DNA from: Ignavibacteriae bacterium HGW-Ignavibacteriae-2
Lineage (GTDB): Bacteria > Bacteroidota > Ignavibacteria > Ignavibacteriales > Melioribacteraceae
Length of the DNA stretch: 50,352 nucleotides
NCBI GenBank assembly: GCA_002839805.1
Contig: PGYT01000016.1
Span: 1 to 50,352, forward strand
Direction: 5' to 3'
Every line of letters starts with the position of its first letter. Position 1 is the stretch's first letter. This document shows positions 1 to 9,291 of the stretch, piece by piece. Made by a program: the position numbers and the translations under genes. A model generated the notes under the pieces. The model saw only the letters and a list, made by a program, of their open reading frames with translations. It made no database searches and was not told the DNA's origin.

Positions 1-131
1 CGTCTTTATATCCGGCAGCCCGGATAAGAAATTTGAGTTAATTATCAAAATCAGTTGCATGTCTACTGAGGGCTAATAAATCCGAAAATTTAGATCGCCC
101 AATAAAATAACCACATGAATTTAACAAATAT
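1..131. other. Left edge, non-coding
   Basis: No credible reading frame is seen in the 131 bases downstream of the sugar transferase. Positions 10-25 form a perfect six-base stem with a four-base loop (ATCCGG, CAGC, CCGGAT). It is not followed by a T-run on either strand, so it is not a convincing terminator. The region probably separates the polysaccharide operon from the next gene outside the window. Confidence 0.4.
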
Positions 132-1538
132 TTATTCGTAATGCCCTTTCCCAAAAAGGACTACGAATATTGTACGAAATAAAATTTTAAGATCATTTCT
201 AAGTGTCATGTTTTCAATATAGAAAAGATCGTACCTTAATTTTGTTTTAACATCTTCTACAGTTTCATCATATTTATGTTTCACCTGGGCCCAGCCTGTA
301 ACTCCAGGTCTGACTTTTAATCTTCGTTTATATAATGGAATTTCCTTCGATAATTTTTCCACAAAATATGGTCTTTCCGGTCGGGGTCCAACTAAACTCA
401 TATCGCCTAATAAAACATTTATCATCTGCGGAACTTCATCCAATCTTACCCTTCTTATAAACCTACCAACTTTTGTAACACGCGGATCTCCTTTTTGAGA
501 CCAAACCGGACCGGAAGCTTTTTCCGCATCCTGAACCATTGAACGGAATTTAAGTATTTTAAATGGTTTACCGTTTAAACCGGATCTCTCCTGTTTATAA
601 AAAGCAGGTCCTTTACTGTCTATTTTTATTGCTATTGAAACTCCAATAATTACAGGTGAGGTTACAACTAAAAAGATAAACGAAAAAACAATATCCATAA
701 GCCGTTTGAGTTTTTTTTCCCATTCGAGCATAAGCTGTGGCATTATATCTATAAGTGGAAAACCGTAAAGTTGAGATGTACGCGCCTGTCCGCTTATTAT
801 TTCGTAAAGGTCTGGAATTATTTTAATCGACACATTTTCCATATCCACATCGCCAACTACATTTAAAAGAACATCACCTTCATCTTTTTCAAGCGCTAGA
901 ATAATTTCCTGAATGCTTTTCTCTTTGATAACGTTACGTATATTTTTGTATGTATCAACAACTTTAACTCCCAAAAATTCCAGTCCCACATTTTTTTCGT
1001 GAACTGCAAGATAAGCAACAACATCCAGACCTAATCCACGGTATGAGTTAATAATATTATGCATATTATTTGCTTTGGCGTTATACCCCACAATTACGGC
1101 ATTTCGCCGTCCAATACCTTTAATAAGTAATCTGCGTTGTATACTTCGTATAAGCATACGTCCAAAACCGGTGCTAATAAAAAAGAAGCCCCAGTAAATA
1201 AATATTAAAAATCTGTTGGACGAGCTGTTATATCCTGAGGTCAAATCATCATAAAGGATAAAGAAAAAAAGTATAAATATCCCAACGAAAGTAGCCTTAA
1301 AAAGTGTTGAGAGCTCATCGAATCGCGAGGAGGCAAACCAGGTGCGGTACATTCCAACGAACATAAAAATTAATACCCAGTAAAAATAAATTGCCGGAGA
1401 TAAAAGAAAAAAAGCCGGTTCAGTTAGAATGCTAAAAAGACCGGTTTCCACTCTGAAGTAGAAGAATAGTACCGTAGCTAAATTAATTGATATAAAATCT
1501 ACAGTTAATACAAATATTTTTTCTAATCGTTTGTCCAA
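132..1538 (-). CDS. Polyprenyl-phosphate sugar phosphotransferase (WbaP/ExoY family), initiating enzyme
   Basis: This membrane enzyme is predicted to start repeat-unit synthesis by moving a sugar-1-phosphate from a nucleotide sugar to undecaprenyl phosphate at the inner membrane. The 468-residue product has four hydrophobic segments in its first 130 residues, then a CoA-binding-like middle domain around residues 145-265 (VIVGYN). A further membrane segment near 283-303 leads into the bacterial sugar transferase domain. The family motifs KFRSM, DPRVTKVGRFIRR, DEVPQMINVLLGDMSLVGPRP and RPGVTGWAQV are all present. The start is TTG (1536-1538); no ATG lies nearby in frame, and the next Met would remove the first membrane segments. 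It is the last gene of the polysaccharide operon, 14 bases after lhgO. The exact sugar cannot be read from the sequence. Confidence 0.93.
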   Translation of the reverse strand: MDKRLEKIFVLTVDFISINLATVLFFYFRVETGLFSILTEPAFFLLSPAIYFYWVLIFMFVGMYRTWFASSRFDELSTLFKATFVGIFILFFFILYDDLTSGYNSSSNRFLIFIYWGFFFISTGFGRMLIRSIQRRLLIKGIGRRNAVIVGYNAKANNMHNIINSYRGLGLDVVAYLAVHEKNVGLEFLGVKVVDTYKNIRNVIKEKSIQEIILALEKDEGDVLLNVVGDVDMENVSIKIIPDLYEIISGQARTSQLYGFPLIDIMPQLMLEWEKKLKRLMDIVFSFIFLVVTSPVIIGVSIAIKIDSKGPAFYKQERSGLNGKPFKILKFRSMVQDAEKASGPVWSQKGDPRVTKVGRFIRRVRLDEVPQMINVLLGDMSLVGPRPERPYFVEKLSKEIPLYKRRLKVRPGVTGWAQVKHKYDETVEDVKTKLRYDLFYIENMTLRNDLKILFRTIFVVLFGKGHYE

Positions 1539-1552
1539 ATTTCGAATTTCTA

Positions 1553-2746
1553 TTAATTGGAGATCAGTACTTTATTAGCAATATAGTCGCCGATGGCAAG
1601 TGAGGATGTGGCCGCCGGTGATGGTGCATTACAAACATGTAAAATATTTTTATTCTCTAAAATATAAAAATCATCCAACAATCCCCCATCCTTATCACAA
1701 GCCTGCGCTCTTACACCGGCGGCGGCGGGAATTAAATCATTTTCCTCAATTTCCGGCAATAATTTTTGCAGAGCTTTAACAAAAGCTTTTTTGCTGAATG
1801 ACCTGTAGAACTCGCCAAGCCCTGTTCTCCAATACTTTCGAGCTACTTTACGGAAACCGGGCCAGAACAAAGAATCAAAAGATTCTGAAAAACTAAAATC
1901 GAACTTTTTATAACCTTCCTTTTTGAAAGCGAAAACCGCGTTAGGTCCGCATTCCACTTGACCATTTATCATACGCGTAAAATGAACACCTAAAAATGGA
2001 AAGTCGGGGTTCGGTACAGGATAAATTAAATTGTTAACTAGACTTTGTCTGTCCGGTTTCAACTTATAATACTCACCACGGAATGGAATAATCCTAAAAT
2101 GTAAATCCCGTTCGGTCATACCGGCAAGTTTATCAGAATACAAACCACCGCAGGTAATAAGATAATCGGAAAAATAAGATTGTTTCTGTGTTATAATTTC
2201 AATTGGATTTTTATTATTTATATCGATCACCTTTTCTCCGAATCTGAAATCAACACTTTTATCAAGTAAAAGTTGATACATCTTATCGCATACTTCCGAA
2301 TAATTTATAATACCCGTTTGTGGGACAAAAACTCCCGCCAAGCCGTTAATGTTAGGCTCATAATTTTTTAATTCAGGCGCTGATAATTTCTTTAAATTTT
2401 CGAGACCGTTTTCCACACCACGATCATATATTTTTTCGAGCTGAGGCAGTTCTGCTTCATTTACCGCCGCAATCACTTTCCCACACAATTCATATTTCAC
2501 TTTGTGTTCATCACAAAATTTAAGGAGCATCTTGTAACCTGTGCGGCAATTTTGCGCTTTAAGACTGCCGGGTTTATAATAAATGCCCGAATGAATTACG
2601 CCGCTGTTGTTGCCAGTCTGGTGTTTCGCTATACCACTCTCTTTCTCGATAATTAATATCTTTGCTCCCGGGTATTTTTCGAGAAGTTTTATACCGGTTG
2701 CCAATCCAACAATTCCGGCACCGACAATTGTGTGGGTATAAGTCAT
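1553..2746 (-). CDS. lhgO: L-2-hydroxyglutarate oxidase (FAD-dependent)
   Basis: This is predicted to oxidise L-2-hydroxyglutarate to 2-oxoglutarate, passing electrons to the quinone pool or oxygen. The 397-residue length is usual for LhgO. The dinucleotide-binding motif GAGIVGLATG is at residues 9-18, followed by the acidic IIEKE and the LhgO-typical HQTGNNSGVIHSGIYY. The conserved C-terminal FAD-contacting region contains PSPAATSSLAIGDYI. The ATG overlaps the stop of the upstream glycosyltransferase by four bases (ATGA), so it is translated as part of the polysaccharide operon. A metabolic oxidase inside a glycan locus is odd. Related DAO-family oxidases are an alternative, but the NNSGVIHSGIYY stretch makes LhgO the better call. 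Confidence 0.9.
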   Translation of the reverse strand: MTYTHTIVGAGIVGLATGIKLLEKYPGAKILIIEKESGIAKHQTGNNSGVIHSGIYYKPGSLKAQNCRTGYKMLLKFCDEHKVKYELCGKVIAAVNEAELPQLEKIYDRGVENGLENLKKLSAPELKNYEPNINGLAGVFVPQTGIINYSEVCDKMYQLLLDKSVDFRFGEKVIDINNKNPIEIITQKQSYFSDYLITCGGLYSDKLAGMTERDLHFRIIPFRGEYYKLKPDRQSLVNNLIYPVPNPDFPFLGVHFTRMINGQVECGPNAVFAFKKEGYKKFDFSFSESFDSLFWPGFRKVARKYWRTGLGEFYRSFSKKAFVKALQKLLPEIEENDLIPAAAGVRAQACDKDGGLLDDFYILENKNILHVCNAPSPAATSSLAIGDYIANKVLISN

Positions 2747-3930
2747 AGGGTTTTATTTTTATTTACTAATGAAGATAAATACTTATCAAAGTTATCAATT
2801 ATTTTTTCCCAATCGTAATTATTTACTATGAATTCCCTCGCATTTTCACCAACAGAATTTCTTAATTTTTCGTTTGACAAAAGTAGAATAATTAATTCCG
2901 AAATTTTAACCGGATCATCAGCAACAAATATGTTCTTGTTATTCTCAGCCTGGATTCCGCCTTGGGCCAATGAAGAGACAATACAGGGAAGAGACATTGA
3001 CATAGCCTCTAAAATTTTGTTTTGTAAACCTGTGCCGATCTGCATTGGTGCAACAAATACTTTTGATCTTGCGTAGTAATCTCTAATATCATTCACCCAG
3101 CCTGTAACAATAACATTCTCATTTGCTAATTTTTTTACTCTTCGGGCGGGGGATGCTCCTACAATATAAAACTTAATATCACTAGAACTTAACTTTAGTA
3201 TTGGCAACACTTTTTTCACAATAAACTCCACCGCATCAATATTAGGCGGATATGACATGTTGCCCGCGAAAACAAGATCAATATCTTTAGGTTTATCGAG
3301 TGGATAAAAATGGTTAAAATCTATTCCGTTTGGAATTACCTTTACTTCATTTTTTCTGTTAAAAGGCAGTGCGTTTCTATCGTTTTCAGTAATTATTACG
3401 CCATTGTTAAACCGATTGAAAACTTGTTCTTCGTACTTTAAAACCCTTTTATATTCAGATCGGAATATTGGTTTCATCAAAAAATTAGAATTGCTTTTCC
3501 TTCTTTCCAGCCCCTTTGATAAAACATCAATATAATCAATTATTTGCGGGGCCTGAATAGAGTCCGGCACATATTCGGCCATTCTTATTAATTGGCAAAC
3601 AATTAAATCAGGTTGAAATTTTAAGAGTTCATTTTTAACTAAAGATTGGGTTTTTTTTGAATTAAAGTAGGATGTCTGAAAAGGTAAATCTGAAAAAAAT
3701 CCCTTTAGTAGACTAATGAGAATATCAAGTTTAGTGAGATGTTTTATGAAATATTTTACCGAGATTTTTTTTAATTCATCATGTTCAACCGATATATTAG
3801 TTTCATCATTTAAAGCAAATAAATAAATCTCATGATTTCTGGAAAGAATTCTTAGTTGATGATAGGCTCTTAATTTATCGCCTTTATCTATTGGATAAGG
3901 AATACGGGAAAGCAAATAAAATATTTTCAA
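2743..3930 (-). CDS. Family 4 glycosyltransferase (TIGR03087-like)
   Basis: A 395-residue GT-B glycosyltransferase, predicted to add a sugar from a nucleotide donor to the lipid-linked repeat unit on the cytoplasmic face. The N-terminal KIFYLLSRIPYPIDKGDKLR and the donor-domain stretch FAGNMSYPPNIDAVEF resemble the sugar transferases associated with exosortase and EPS loci. The donor-binding motif near the C-terminus includes GTGLQNKILEAMSMSLPCI, with the Glu expected for GT4. The start is TTG (3928-3930); this keeps the conserved N-terminal beta strand, and no ATG is available. Its stop overlaps the lhgO start. Donor and linkage are unknown. Confidence 0.88.
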   Translation of the reverse strand: MKIFYLLSRIPYPIDKGDKLRAYHQLRILSRNHEIYLFALNDETNISVEHDELKKISVKYFIKHLTKLDILISLLKGFFSDLPFQTSYFNSKKTQSLVKNELLKFQPDLIVCQLIRMAEYVPDSIQAPQIIDYIDVLSKGLERRKSNSNFLMKPIFRSEYKRVLKYEEQVFNRFNNGVIITENDRNALPFNRKNEVKVIPNGIDFNHFYPLDKPKDIDLVFAGNMSYPPNIDAVEFIVKKVLPILKLSSSDIKFYIVGASPARRVKKLANENVIVTGWVNDIRDYYARSKVFVAPMQIGTGLQNKILEAMSMSLPCIVSSLAQGGIQAENNKNIFVADDPVKISELIILLLSNEKLRNSVGENAREFIVNNYDWEKIIDNFDKYLSSLVNKNKTL

Positions 3931-3968
3931 ATAGTATCACTCGTTTAATTAATAACTATCATAAAATC

Positions 3969-4898
3969 TCAGATATATTTACTAAATAACAACAAATTAA
4001 TCCCCTCTTTGAATCCTTTTGCAAGCGCTTCAATAGATTTTTTTAGCTTATTTTTATTTTCCTGGTTCGATATTAAAAAAGCGATTTTTAGTATCAGGTA
4101 TTTATTGATTGTATTTAATAAACTAAATAATAGAACATAAGTTTTTAATAAGATATTTTTTTTCGAAAACAACCACATTCTGTTTCGTGTGTAGTAATAG
4201 TAGTATAACGGTGAATAATCCACCCAACTTTTTCCCGCACCGCTTTTATGATAAATTACTGCGTCACTACAAAACATAATTTTAAAATATTTAGTAACTC
4301 TTTCTGAAAATTCTACATCTTCAAAATACATAAAGAATTTTTCTTCAAATAAACCAACTTTTTCAAATACCTCCCTTTTAACAAGAAGACAGCAACCTTC
4401 CGCAAAATTTATTTCTCTATTTTCCGTAGCATATTTTTCGAAAGATTTTCCCTGATATTCGGCAACGCCGGTGCATTTTAACTTTGAGAAATTACCACCG
4501 CCGCAATAAAGTGTATCTTCCTGACCGATGTAGCCAACTTTAGGGGATACAATTCCAATTTTTTCTTTTGAATAAGCCGTAATCATAAGATTATTTAAAA
4601 AATTTTCAGTTACAATCGTATCATTGTTTAAAATTACGATGTAATCCGCACCATTTTTCAAAGCATAATTTATCCCTAAATTCATGCCGTTAGCATAGCC
4701 GCCGTTTATTGTGGATTTAATAATATTCAGTTTTGGAAATGCTTCGATCAACAACTCACAACTATTATCCGTTGATGCGTTGTCGACGAGAACAATGGAA
4801 TAATTGGAATAATTTATTTTTAATGATGATTTTATACATTTAAGTGTATCATTCCAATTGTTGTAGTTAAGAATTACTATTTCAACTTTTTTATCCAA
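3969..4898 (-). CDS. Family 2 glycosyltransferase
   Basis: A 309-residue GT-A enzyme of the rhamnosyltransferase-like GT2 group, predicted to extend the polysaccharide repeat unit in the cytoplasm. It begins with the Rossmann-like strand VEIVILNYNNWNDTL, has VDNASTDNS for nucleotide binding and the metal/donor motif VILNNDTIV around residues 91-99. Later motifs are FAEGCCLLVKREVF and FFMYFEDVEFSERV, where ED is the likely catalytic acidic region. The C-terminus has a hydrophobic stretch of the kind found in membrane-associated GT2 enzymes. The start is TTG (4896-4898), directly before the conserved first strand. It is paralogous to the GT2 gene at 6925-7842. Confidence 0.88.
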   Translation of the reverse strand: MDKKVEIVILNYNNWNDTLKCIKSSLKINYSNYSIVLVDNASTDNSCELLIEAFPKLNIIKSTINGGYANGMNLGINYALKNGADYIVILNNDTIVTENFLNNLMITAYSKEKIGIVSPKVGYIGQEDTLYCGGGNFSKLKCTGVAEYQGKSFEKYATENREINFAEGCCLLVKREVFEKVGLFEEKFFMYFEDVEFSERVTKYFKIMFCSDAVIYHKSGAGKSWVDYSPLYYYYYTRNRMWLFSKKNILLKTYVLLFSLLNTINKYLILKIAFLISNQENKNKLKKSIEALAKGFKEGINLLLFSKYI

Positions 4899-4910
4899 AT
4901 CTATCTCTAT

Positions 4911-5645
4911 TCAATAATTTTGTTTTTGTAAAAGAGATCTGATTTTAATATTTACTTTTTTAAAAAAAGAAAGATCAGGTTTATAAATTGGAATTACATA
5001 ATTTCCGGTAGTCAAATCTTCTGGGGGGGATATTTTTCTTTTTTCTAATACGATCATACTATCGTAATAATGTATGCTGTGTACTGATTTTGTAAAATTA
5101 TTAATTTTAAAACTTCTCTCACGCGAATGCCAGGCATGTAAATAATCAATAAAATTTTTACTGTATTCTATGAAACTAGTTTTCCTTTTGTATCCCCCTT
5201 CATAATCATACCAATAAGAAGTATGAAGGTCCTCACAAATATATAATCCATCCTCTTTCACTAAATCGAACAGAACTTCAAATGTAATTATTTGCTGTTT
5301 CATCGTATGTCCTCCATCATCAATCAAAATATCAATTGGTGGTAGTTGACTTTTTAATTTTTGTAAAAATTGTCTATCTTCCTGCGACCCGATTATTATT
5401 TCAATTCCGTTCTCCTCCAATGATTTACATGCTGGATTAATATCCACGCCATATATTTTCACATTCTTGCCAAAATATTCTTTCCACATTTTTAAAGAGC
5501 CGCCCTGGAATACACCTATTTCAAGTATATTAAGATCCTTATTTTTGTATTTACTAAAATACTTATCATAAATTTCAAAATAGTGTTTCCACTTGTGGAT
5601 TAAGTTTTCAGAATTATTGTAAAAATATTTTTCAAGGTCATTCAT
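4911..5645 (-). CDS. Class I SAM-dependent methyltransferase, probable sugar O-methyltransferase
   Basis: A 244-residue methyltransferase. The SAM-binding motif I is LNILEIGVFQGGSLKMW (about residues 38-54), followed by VKIYGVDINP and the post-motif IDILIDDGGHTMKQQ, in which paired Asp residues and a His may bind a metal. These features recall the CmcI/macrocin-type O-methyltransferases that modify deoxysugars. Its position between the polymerase and a glycosyltransferase, with close spacing on both sides, suggests that it methylates a sugar in the repeat unit. The substrate is inferred only from context. Confidence 0.8.
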   Translation of the reverse strand: MNDLEKYFYNNSENLIHKWKHYFEIYDKYFSKYKNKDLNILEIGVFQGGSLKMWKEYFGKNVKIYGVDINPACKSLEENGIEIIIGSQEDRQFLQKLKSQLPPIDILIDDGGHTMKQQIITFEVLFDLVKEDGLYICEDLHTSYWYDYEGGYKRKTSFIEYSKNFIDYLHAWHSRERSFKINNFTKSVHSIHYYDSMIVLEKRKISPPEDLTTGNYVIPIYKPDLSFFKKVNIKIRSLLQKQNY

Positions 5646-5680
5646 AAATTGCTTCTTTTTTTTTGATGAAATTTTATTTT

Positions 5681-6928
5681 CTATTTTTTTAATACATTAT
5701 TTTCAATGACAAAATATTGTGCAGTTATGATTATAAAATAATTTGAAACTATATCAAGTCTAGTTAACGGATCAGATGTATATGAAATGAGAATAACAGA
5801 AACAAGCGCACAATAATAAATTAAATTCCTTAAATTGGGATTCATTTTAATGTGATTATATATAATAGAGGCAAAAATACCTATAAAAAATGGTATTATC
5901 GCTAAGCCAAAAAAACCAAAATCATAAAAGTAAGCCCAAAAGTAAGGAAATGTATTATACCCATCAATATAGTGGGGAAATTTAGCCACATTATAATATT
6001 CCATTAACCAATGTTTAGCGCCAATTAGGGCTAAAAAGAAATCAGCAGAAAATATTCCGTACGTATGAAAGGTGGTTTTTTCAAAATTTGCAACAAAATT
6101 TTCCAAATTCATTGTAATATACATATAGGGTTCAGACAGAAAAGCATATTTGTATGGAATTTTTATTTTTGCAGCGAGAAAAAAATATAGTTCTGCTAAT
6201 TGTCCAACCCTGATGGATTTTATACCCCAAACGAATAATCCGATAAAAACAAAAATTCCTAGGAAAAACTTGGGCTTTATACCTTTAGTGAAATATACCA
6301 AAGGAATGATCATTAATATTAAAATCATAAAAATGTATCTATAAAGCAGGAATGAAAAAGTAATAAATGCTAATACGGAAATTATGGAGAGTACTAATTT
6401 ATTAGCAAACTTCTGCTTAACTAAAATTATATATTCAACACTTAGAAAAATGATTGATATAACGCTATTAACAATTAAGTGCAAACCAAATACTCCAAAA
6501 TCACGTCTCGCTAAATCAGGTTGCGGAGAAAATAATGGAACATATCCCTCAATTAAATATTCCAAAAAATAACTGGCTAAATATGCACAAAACATAATTA
6601 GAATAATATTATAGAGTAATTTCTCGTTTATTTTTTCTATCAAAATCGAATTTCTTATCTGCGTTATGGATTTTTTTCCCCTATCAAAGTTCAGAACATA
6701 AACAATAAAGTTACCCAAAAGAAATGGAAGAACGCCAACCATCAATACAATCCACCCAAAATTCGACCACTCATTTTGAAGTCGGCTTAACTTTAAATCT
6801 GCCAAACCAATTGCGGTAGTCCAAACAAAAATGTAAAGCCTGGCAGGAGACATCAACTCATTTTTAATTAAACCAAAAATGAAAGTCGTAACAAGAATTG
6901 CAATACAAATAATACTAATCAGTGTCAT
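5681..6928 (-). CDS. Oligosaccharide repeat-unit polymerase (Wzy-like)
   Basis: A very hydrophobic 415-residue protein with about ten to twelve predicted membrane segments and one larger soluble loop in its C-terminal half, containing the FHTYGIFSADFF and HYIDGYNTFPYFWAYFYDFG stretches. This matches the O-antigen/oligosaccharide repeat-unit polymerase pattern, and the protein would polymerise lipid-linked units on the periplasmic face. I chose the ATG at 6928, which overlaps the TGA of the upstream GT2 gene (ATGA) and has GAGG upstream, rather than a TTG three codons earlier. Wzy proteins are poorly conserved, so the call rests on topology and on the flippase, Wzz and GT neighbours. Confidence 0.75.
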   Translation of the reverse strand: MTLISIICIAILVTTFIFGLIKNELMSPARLYIFVWTTAIGLADLKLSRLQNEWSNFGWIVLMVGVLPFLLGNFIVYVLNFDRGKKSITQIRNSILIEKINEKLLYNIILIMFCAYLASYFLEYLIEGYVPLFSPQPDLARRDFGVFGLHLIVNSVISIIFLSVEYIILVKQKFANKLVLSIISVLAFITFSFLLYRYIFMILILMIIPLVYFTKGIKPKFFLGIFVFIGLFVWGIKSIRVGQLAELYFFLAAKIKIPYKYAFLSEPYMYITMNLENFVANFEKTTFHTYGIFSADFFLALIGAKHWLMEYYNVAKFPHYIDGYNTFPYFWAYFYDFGFFGLAIIPFFIGIFASIIYNHIKMNPNLRNLIYYCALVSVILISYTSDPLTRLDIVSNYFIIITAQYFVIENNVLKK

Positions 6929-7842
6929 TTTAGCCAACCTCGGCCCGAGCCTATGCCAAAATTGTTATTACGATAATCTTTTAAAGCAGTAATTGCAACC
7001 TTATAAAAATCATTTTTTGAAATGGCCCAATAAAAAATCTTTGTACTAATTATTAGTAAAAAATAATATTTTGCAATATTCTTGTAAATTCCACGAAATC
7101 CCGAATTTATGAGTAACAGTCTATTTCTAACCGAGTAATATAATTTAAATTTACTTTGGGATTCTCCTAAAACTTTATGATAAATAACTGATTGAGGCAC
7201 ATAAAGAATATTATAACCAAATCTTTTAACTCTAAGATTAAATTCAATGTCCTCCAAATACATAAAATACTTATCGTCAAGGAATCCAACTTGTTTTAAA
7301 ACATCTTTTCGAATCAGCAACATGCAGCCTGTCACAAAATCTGTAGTACGCACAAATCCAAGTTCTAGAATATTTTTCTCTTCACCTTTAAATTCATGCA
7401 CTGCTAACCCTCTCCAATTAATTATTCTTCCCGAGGCATACCATATTTCTTTTTGATTGTGATGACAGAATATTGTTCCGCCGGCAAGTGCCGCATTTTT
7501 GTTAGATTCTAAAGATTCAACCAATATTTGCAAAAAATTTTCGCTTACAAGAGTATCATTATTTAGTAATAATATGTATTCGCCTGGTTTATCTTTTAGG
7601 TATTTCAATCCAAAATTGTTACCGCCAGCAAATCCCAGATTTGAGTCTGTAGATAATAATATGAATTTATGTTTTTTAGAATATTCCTTTAATTCTTCAT
7701 AGGAATCATTAGTTGAATAATTATCTATCACTAAAATTTTAAAATTAGAGTAATTAATTTTTTCTAAGGATTCTAATGTTTCAATTGAATCTTTAAAATT
7801 ATTATAATTTAATAATATAATCCAAACTAGTGGGAGTTCCAT
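6925..7842 (-). CDS. Family 2 glycosyltransferase
   Basis: A 305-residue GT2 enzyme similar in layout to the one at 3969-4898. It has the strand LVWIILLNYNNFKDSIETL, the motif VIDNYSTNDS, the donor/metal motif ILLLNNDTLV, then VTGCMLLIRKDVLKQVGF and KYFMYLEDIEFNLRVKRFG. The C-terminus again carries a hydrophobic stretch (FLLIISTKIFYWAI). It has an ATG start preceded by AAGGG with a normal spacing, and its stop overlaps the wzy start. It probably adds a second sugar, possibly a rhamnose-type residue, to the repeat unit. The donor sugar cannot be assigned. Confidence 0.88.
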   Translation of the reverse strand: MELPLVWIILLNYNNFKDSIETLESLEKINYSNFKILVIDNYSTNDSYEELKEYSKKHKFILLSTDSNLGFAGGNNFGLKYLKDKPGEYILLLNNDTLVSENFLQILVESLESNKNAALAGGTIFCHHNQKEIWYASGRIINWRGLAVHEFKGEEKNILELGFVRTTDFVTGCMLLIRKDVLKQVGFLDDKYFMYLEDIEFNLRVKRFGYNILYVPQSVIYHKVLGESQSKFKLYYSVRNRLLLINSGFRGIYKNIAKYYFLLIISTKIFYWAISKNDFYKVAITALKDYRNNNFGIGSGRGWLK

Positions 7843-7849
7843 TTTTCCC

Positions 7850-9289
7850 TTATTTGTATTTCAATTCTAATATCATTGATCTTTCTATTTTATTAAAATT
7901 AACATAGAACCCAAGTAATAGTACAAATATTGTACTGCTAAACAATGCAAGCATGCTGTTAGAATAATTATAATAATTAATAATTAAGTATAAAATAATT
8001 GGTACTGATATAAATAAGATCTGTTTCACTTCGAATAAACTTGATTTAACATATGCAAAAGTTTTGATAAAATAGATCAAAGCCACAATTAAGTTTGTAA
8101 GTAAAGAAGTATAAACAGCTGCAATAATACCATAATTAGGAATTAATAGAAGATTTAATGTTAAATTAATGCCAGTCGCTATAAAAGCTATTTTCGCACG
8201 AATTTTTTGCTTGTTTGAAACTGTTAAAATTAAGGCATAGACCTCATCTATGAATCTTATTATAATTATGAGAGCCATAATTTGTAATATAGGGGCGGCC
8301 AGTAAAAACTCATCTCTACTATAAATCAACGTTAAAATAAGTTTGGGGAAAACAAGAAGTCCTAGACAAATGGGGATTGCAAGCGTAAATAGTATCCTAG
8401 CCATCAATTTCAACAGTAAAAAAAACCTCTCCTCATCTACTTCCAAAAAACGAGTTAATAAAGGAAGAATTGCCCAAATAATTATTTCAGGTAGTACAAG
8501 AAATAATGCCATTATCCTAAAGGCTGACTGATAAATTCCAGCAATTTCATCACCTTTAATATATAATAATAAGACCGTATCCAATTGAAAAAATAGCAAA
8601 CCAAAAATCAAATTAGTTCCAAAAACCGCAACTTTTTTAAAATCTTTATTAAATTTTGGGGAAATAAATTTATTTGGAAAAAAAACAATATGTTTTTTTA
8701 TAATGGTAAAACTGCCTAGAAATAAAAGCAATTTAAAGGATGATAATAATATTGCTATTGCAACAATTGAAAAACCAAATAAAAAAAAGACATACACAGT
8801 TATGATTGATAAAATTCCATTGAATAAGTTAAAGTATGCTTCATACTTGAATACATTTATTCCCCTAAGAAATGCAAAATTAAAATTAGATAAAGATCCA
8901 AACAACATATAGAAGCTAAAAACTGAGATTAGCGAAGTTGATAGATCACTGGATTTAAAAGTTAATGATATCAAGATTAATGTAGTAAATGCAAGTGAAA
9001 GTAAAATTAGTTTATATGGTAAAAAGCGAAAAAACACCTCTTCCTGTTTATTCTCCTTTTTCGCTAATTCAGTAACAAGTAAAAAATCAAATCCAAAATC
9101 GGCGATTGTTAAAAAAATTGTCGAAAGAGTTAAAGCAGAAGCAAAACTGCCATATATTATGCTACCAAATAATCGGGCTATAATAATTAAAATAACTGCA
9201 TTGCCAAAAATTCTTGTAAAACTAATCAAGAAAAAATAAAACGAGTTTTTTTTTATTTGGGTTAGATCTAAATTTAACTTTTTATGCAA
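7850..9289 (-). CDS. Polysaccharide flippase (Wzx/MATE-like)
   Basis: A 479-residue integral membrane protein with about twelve to fourteen hydrophobic segments spread over its full length, typical of the oligosaccharide flippase family. It begins with a short cytoplasmic tail and NSFYFFLISFTRIFGNAVI. Conserved-looking positions are FGSIIYGSFASALTLS and YQSAFRIMALFLVLPEII. It is predicted to flip undecaprenyl-linked repeat units to the outer face of the inner membrane for Wzy. The start is TTG (9287-9289), two bases after the stop of the wzz gene. Its neighbours wzz and the GT2 gene support the role. Confidence 0.87.
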   Translation of the reverse strand: MHKKLNLDLTQIKKNSFYFFLISFTRIFGNAVILIIIARLFGSIIYGSFASALTLSTIFLTIADFGFDFLLVTELAKKENKQEEVFFRFLPYKLILLSLAFTTLILISLTFKSSDLSTSLISVFSFYMLFGSLSNFNFAFLRGINVFKYEAYFNLFNGILSIITVYVFFLFGFSIVAIAILLSSFKLLLFLGSFTIIKKHIVFFPNKFISPKFNKDFKKVAVFGTNLIFGLLFFQLDTVLLLYIKGDEIAGIYQSAFRIMALFLVLPEIIIWAILPLLTRFLEVDEERFFLLLKLMARILFTLAIPICLGLLVFPKLILTLIYSRDEFLLAAPILQIMALIIIIRFIDEVYALILTVSNKQKIRAKIAFIATGINLTLNLLLIPNYGIIAAVYTSLLTNLIVALIYFIKTFAYVKSSLFEVKQILFISVPIILYLIINYYNYSNSMLALFSSTIFVLLLGFYVNFNKIERSMILELKYK

Positions 9290-9291
9290 GA

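Noticed and set aside
10-25. GC-rich stem-loop at the left edge as terminator
   Set aside because: Perfect stem but no T-run on either side.
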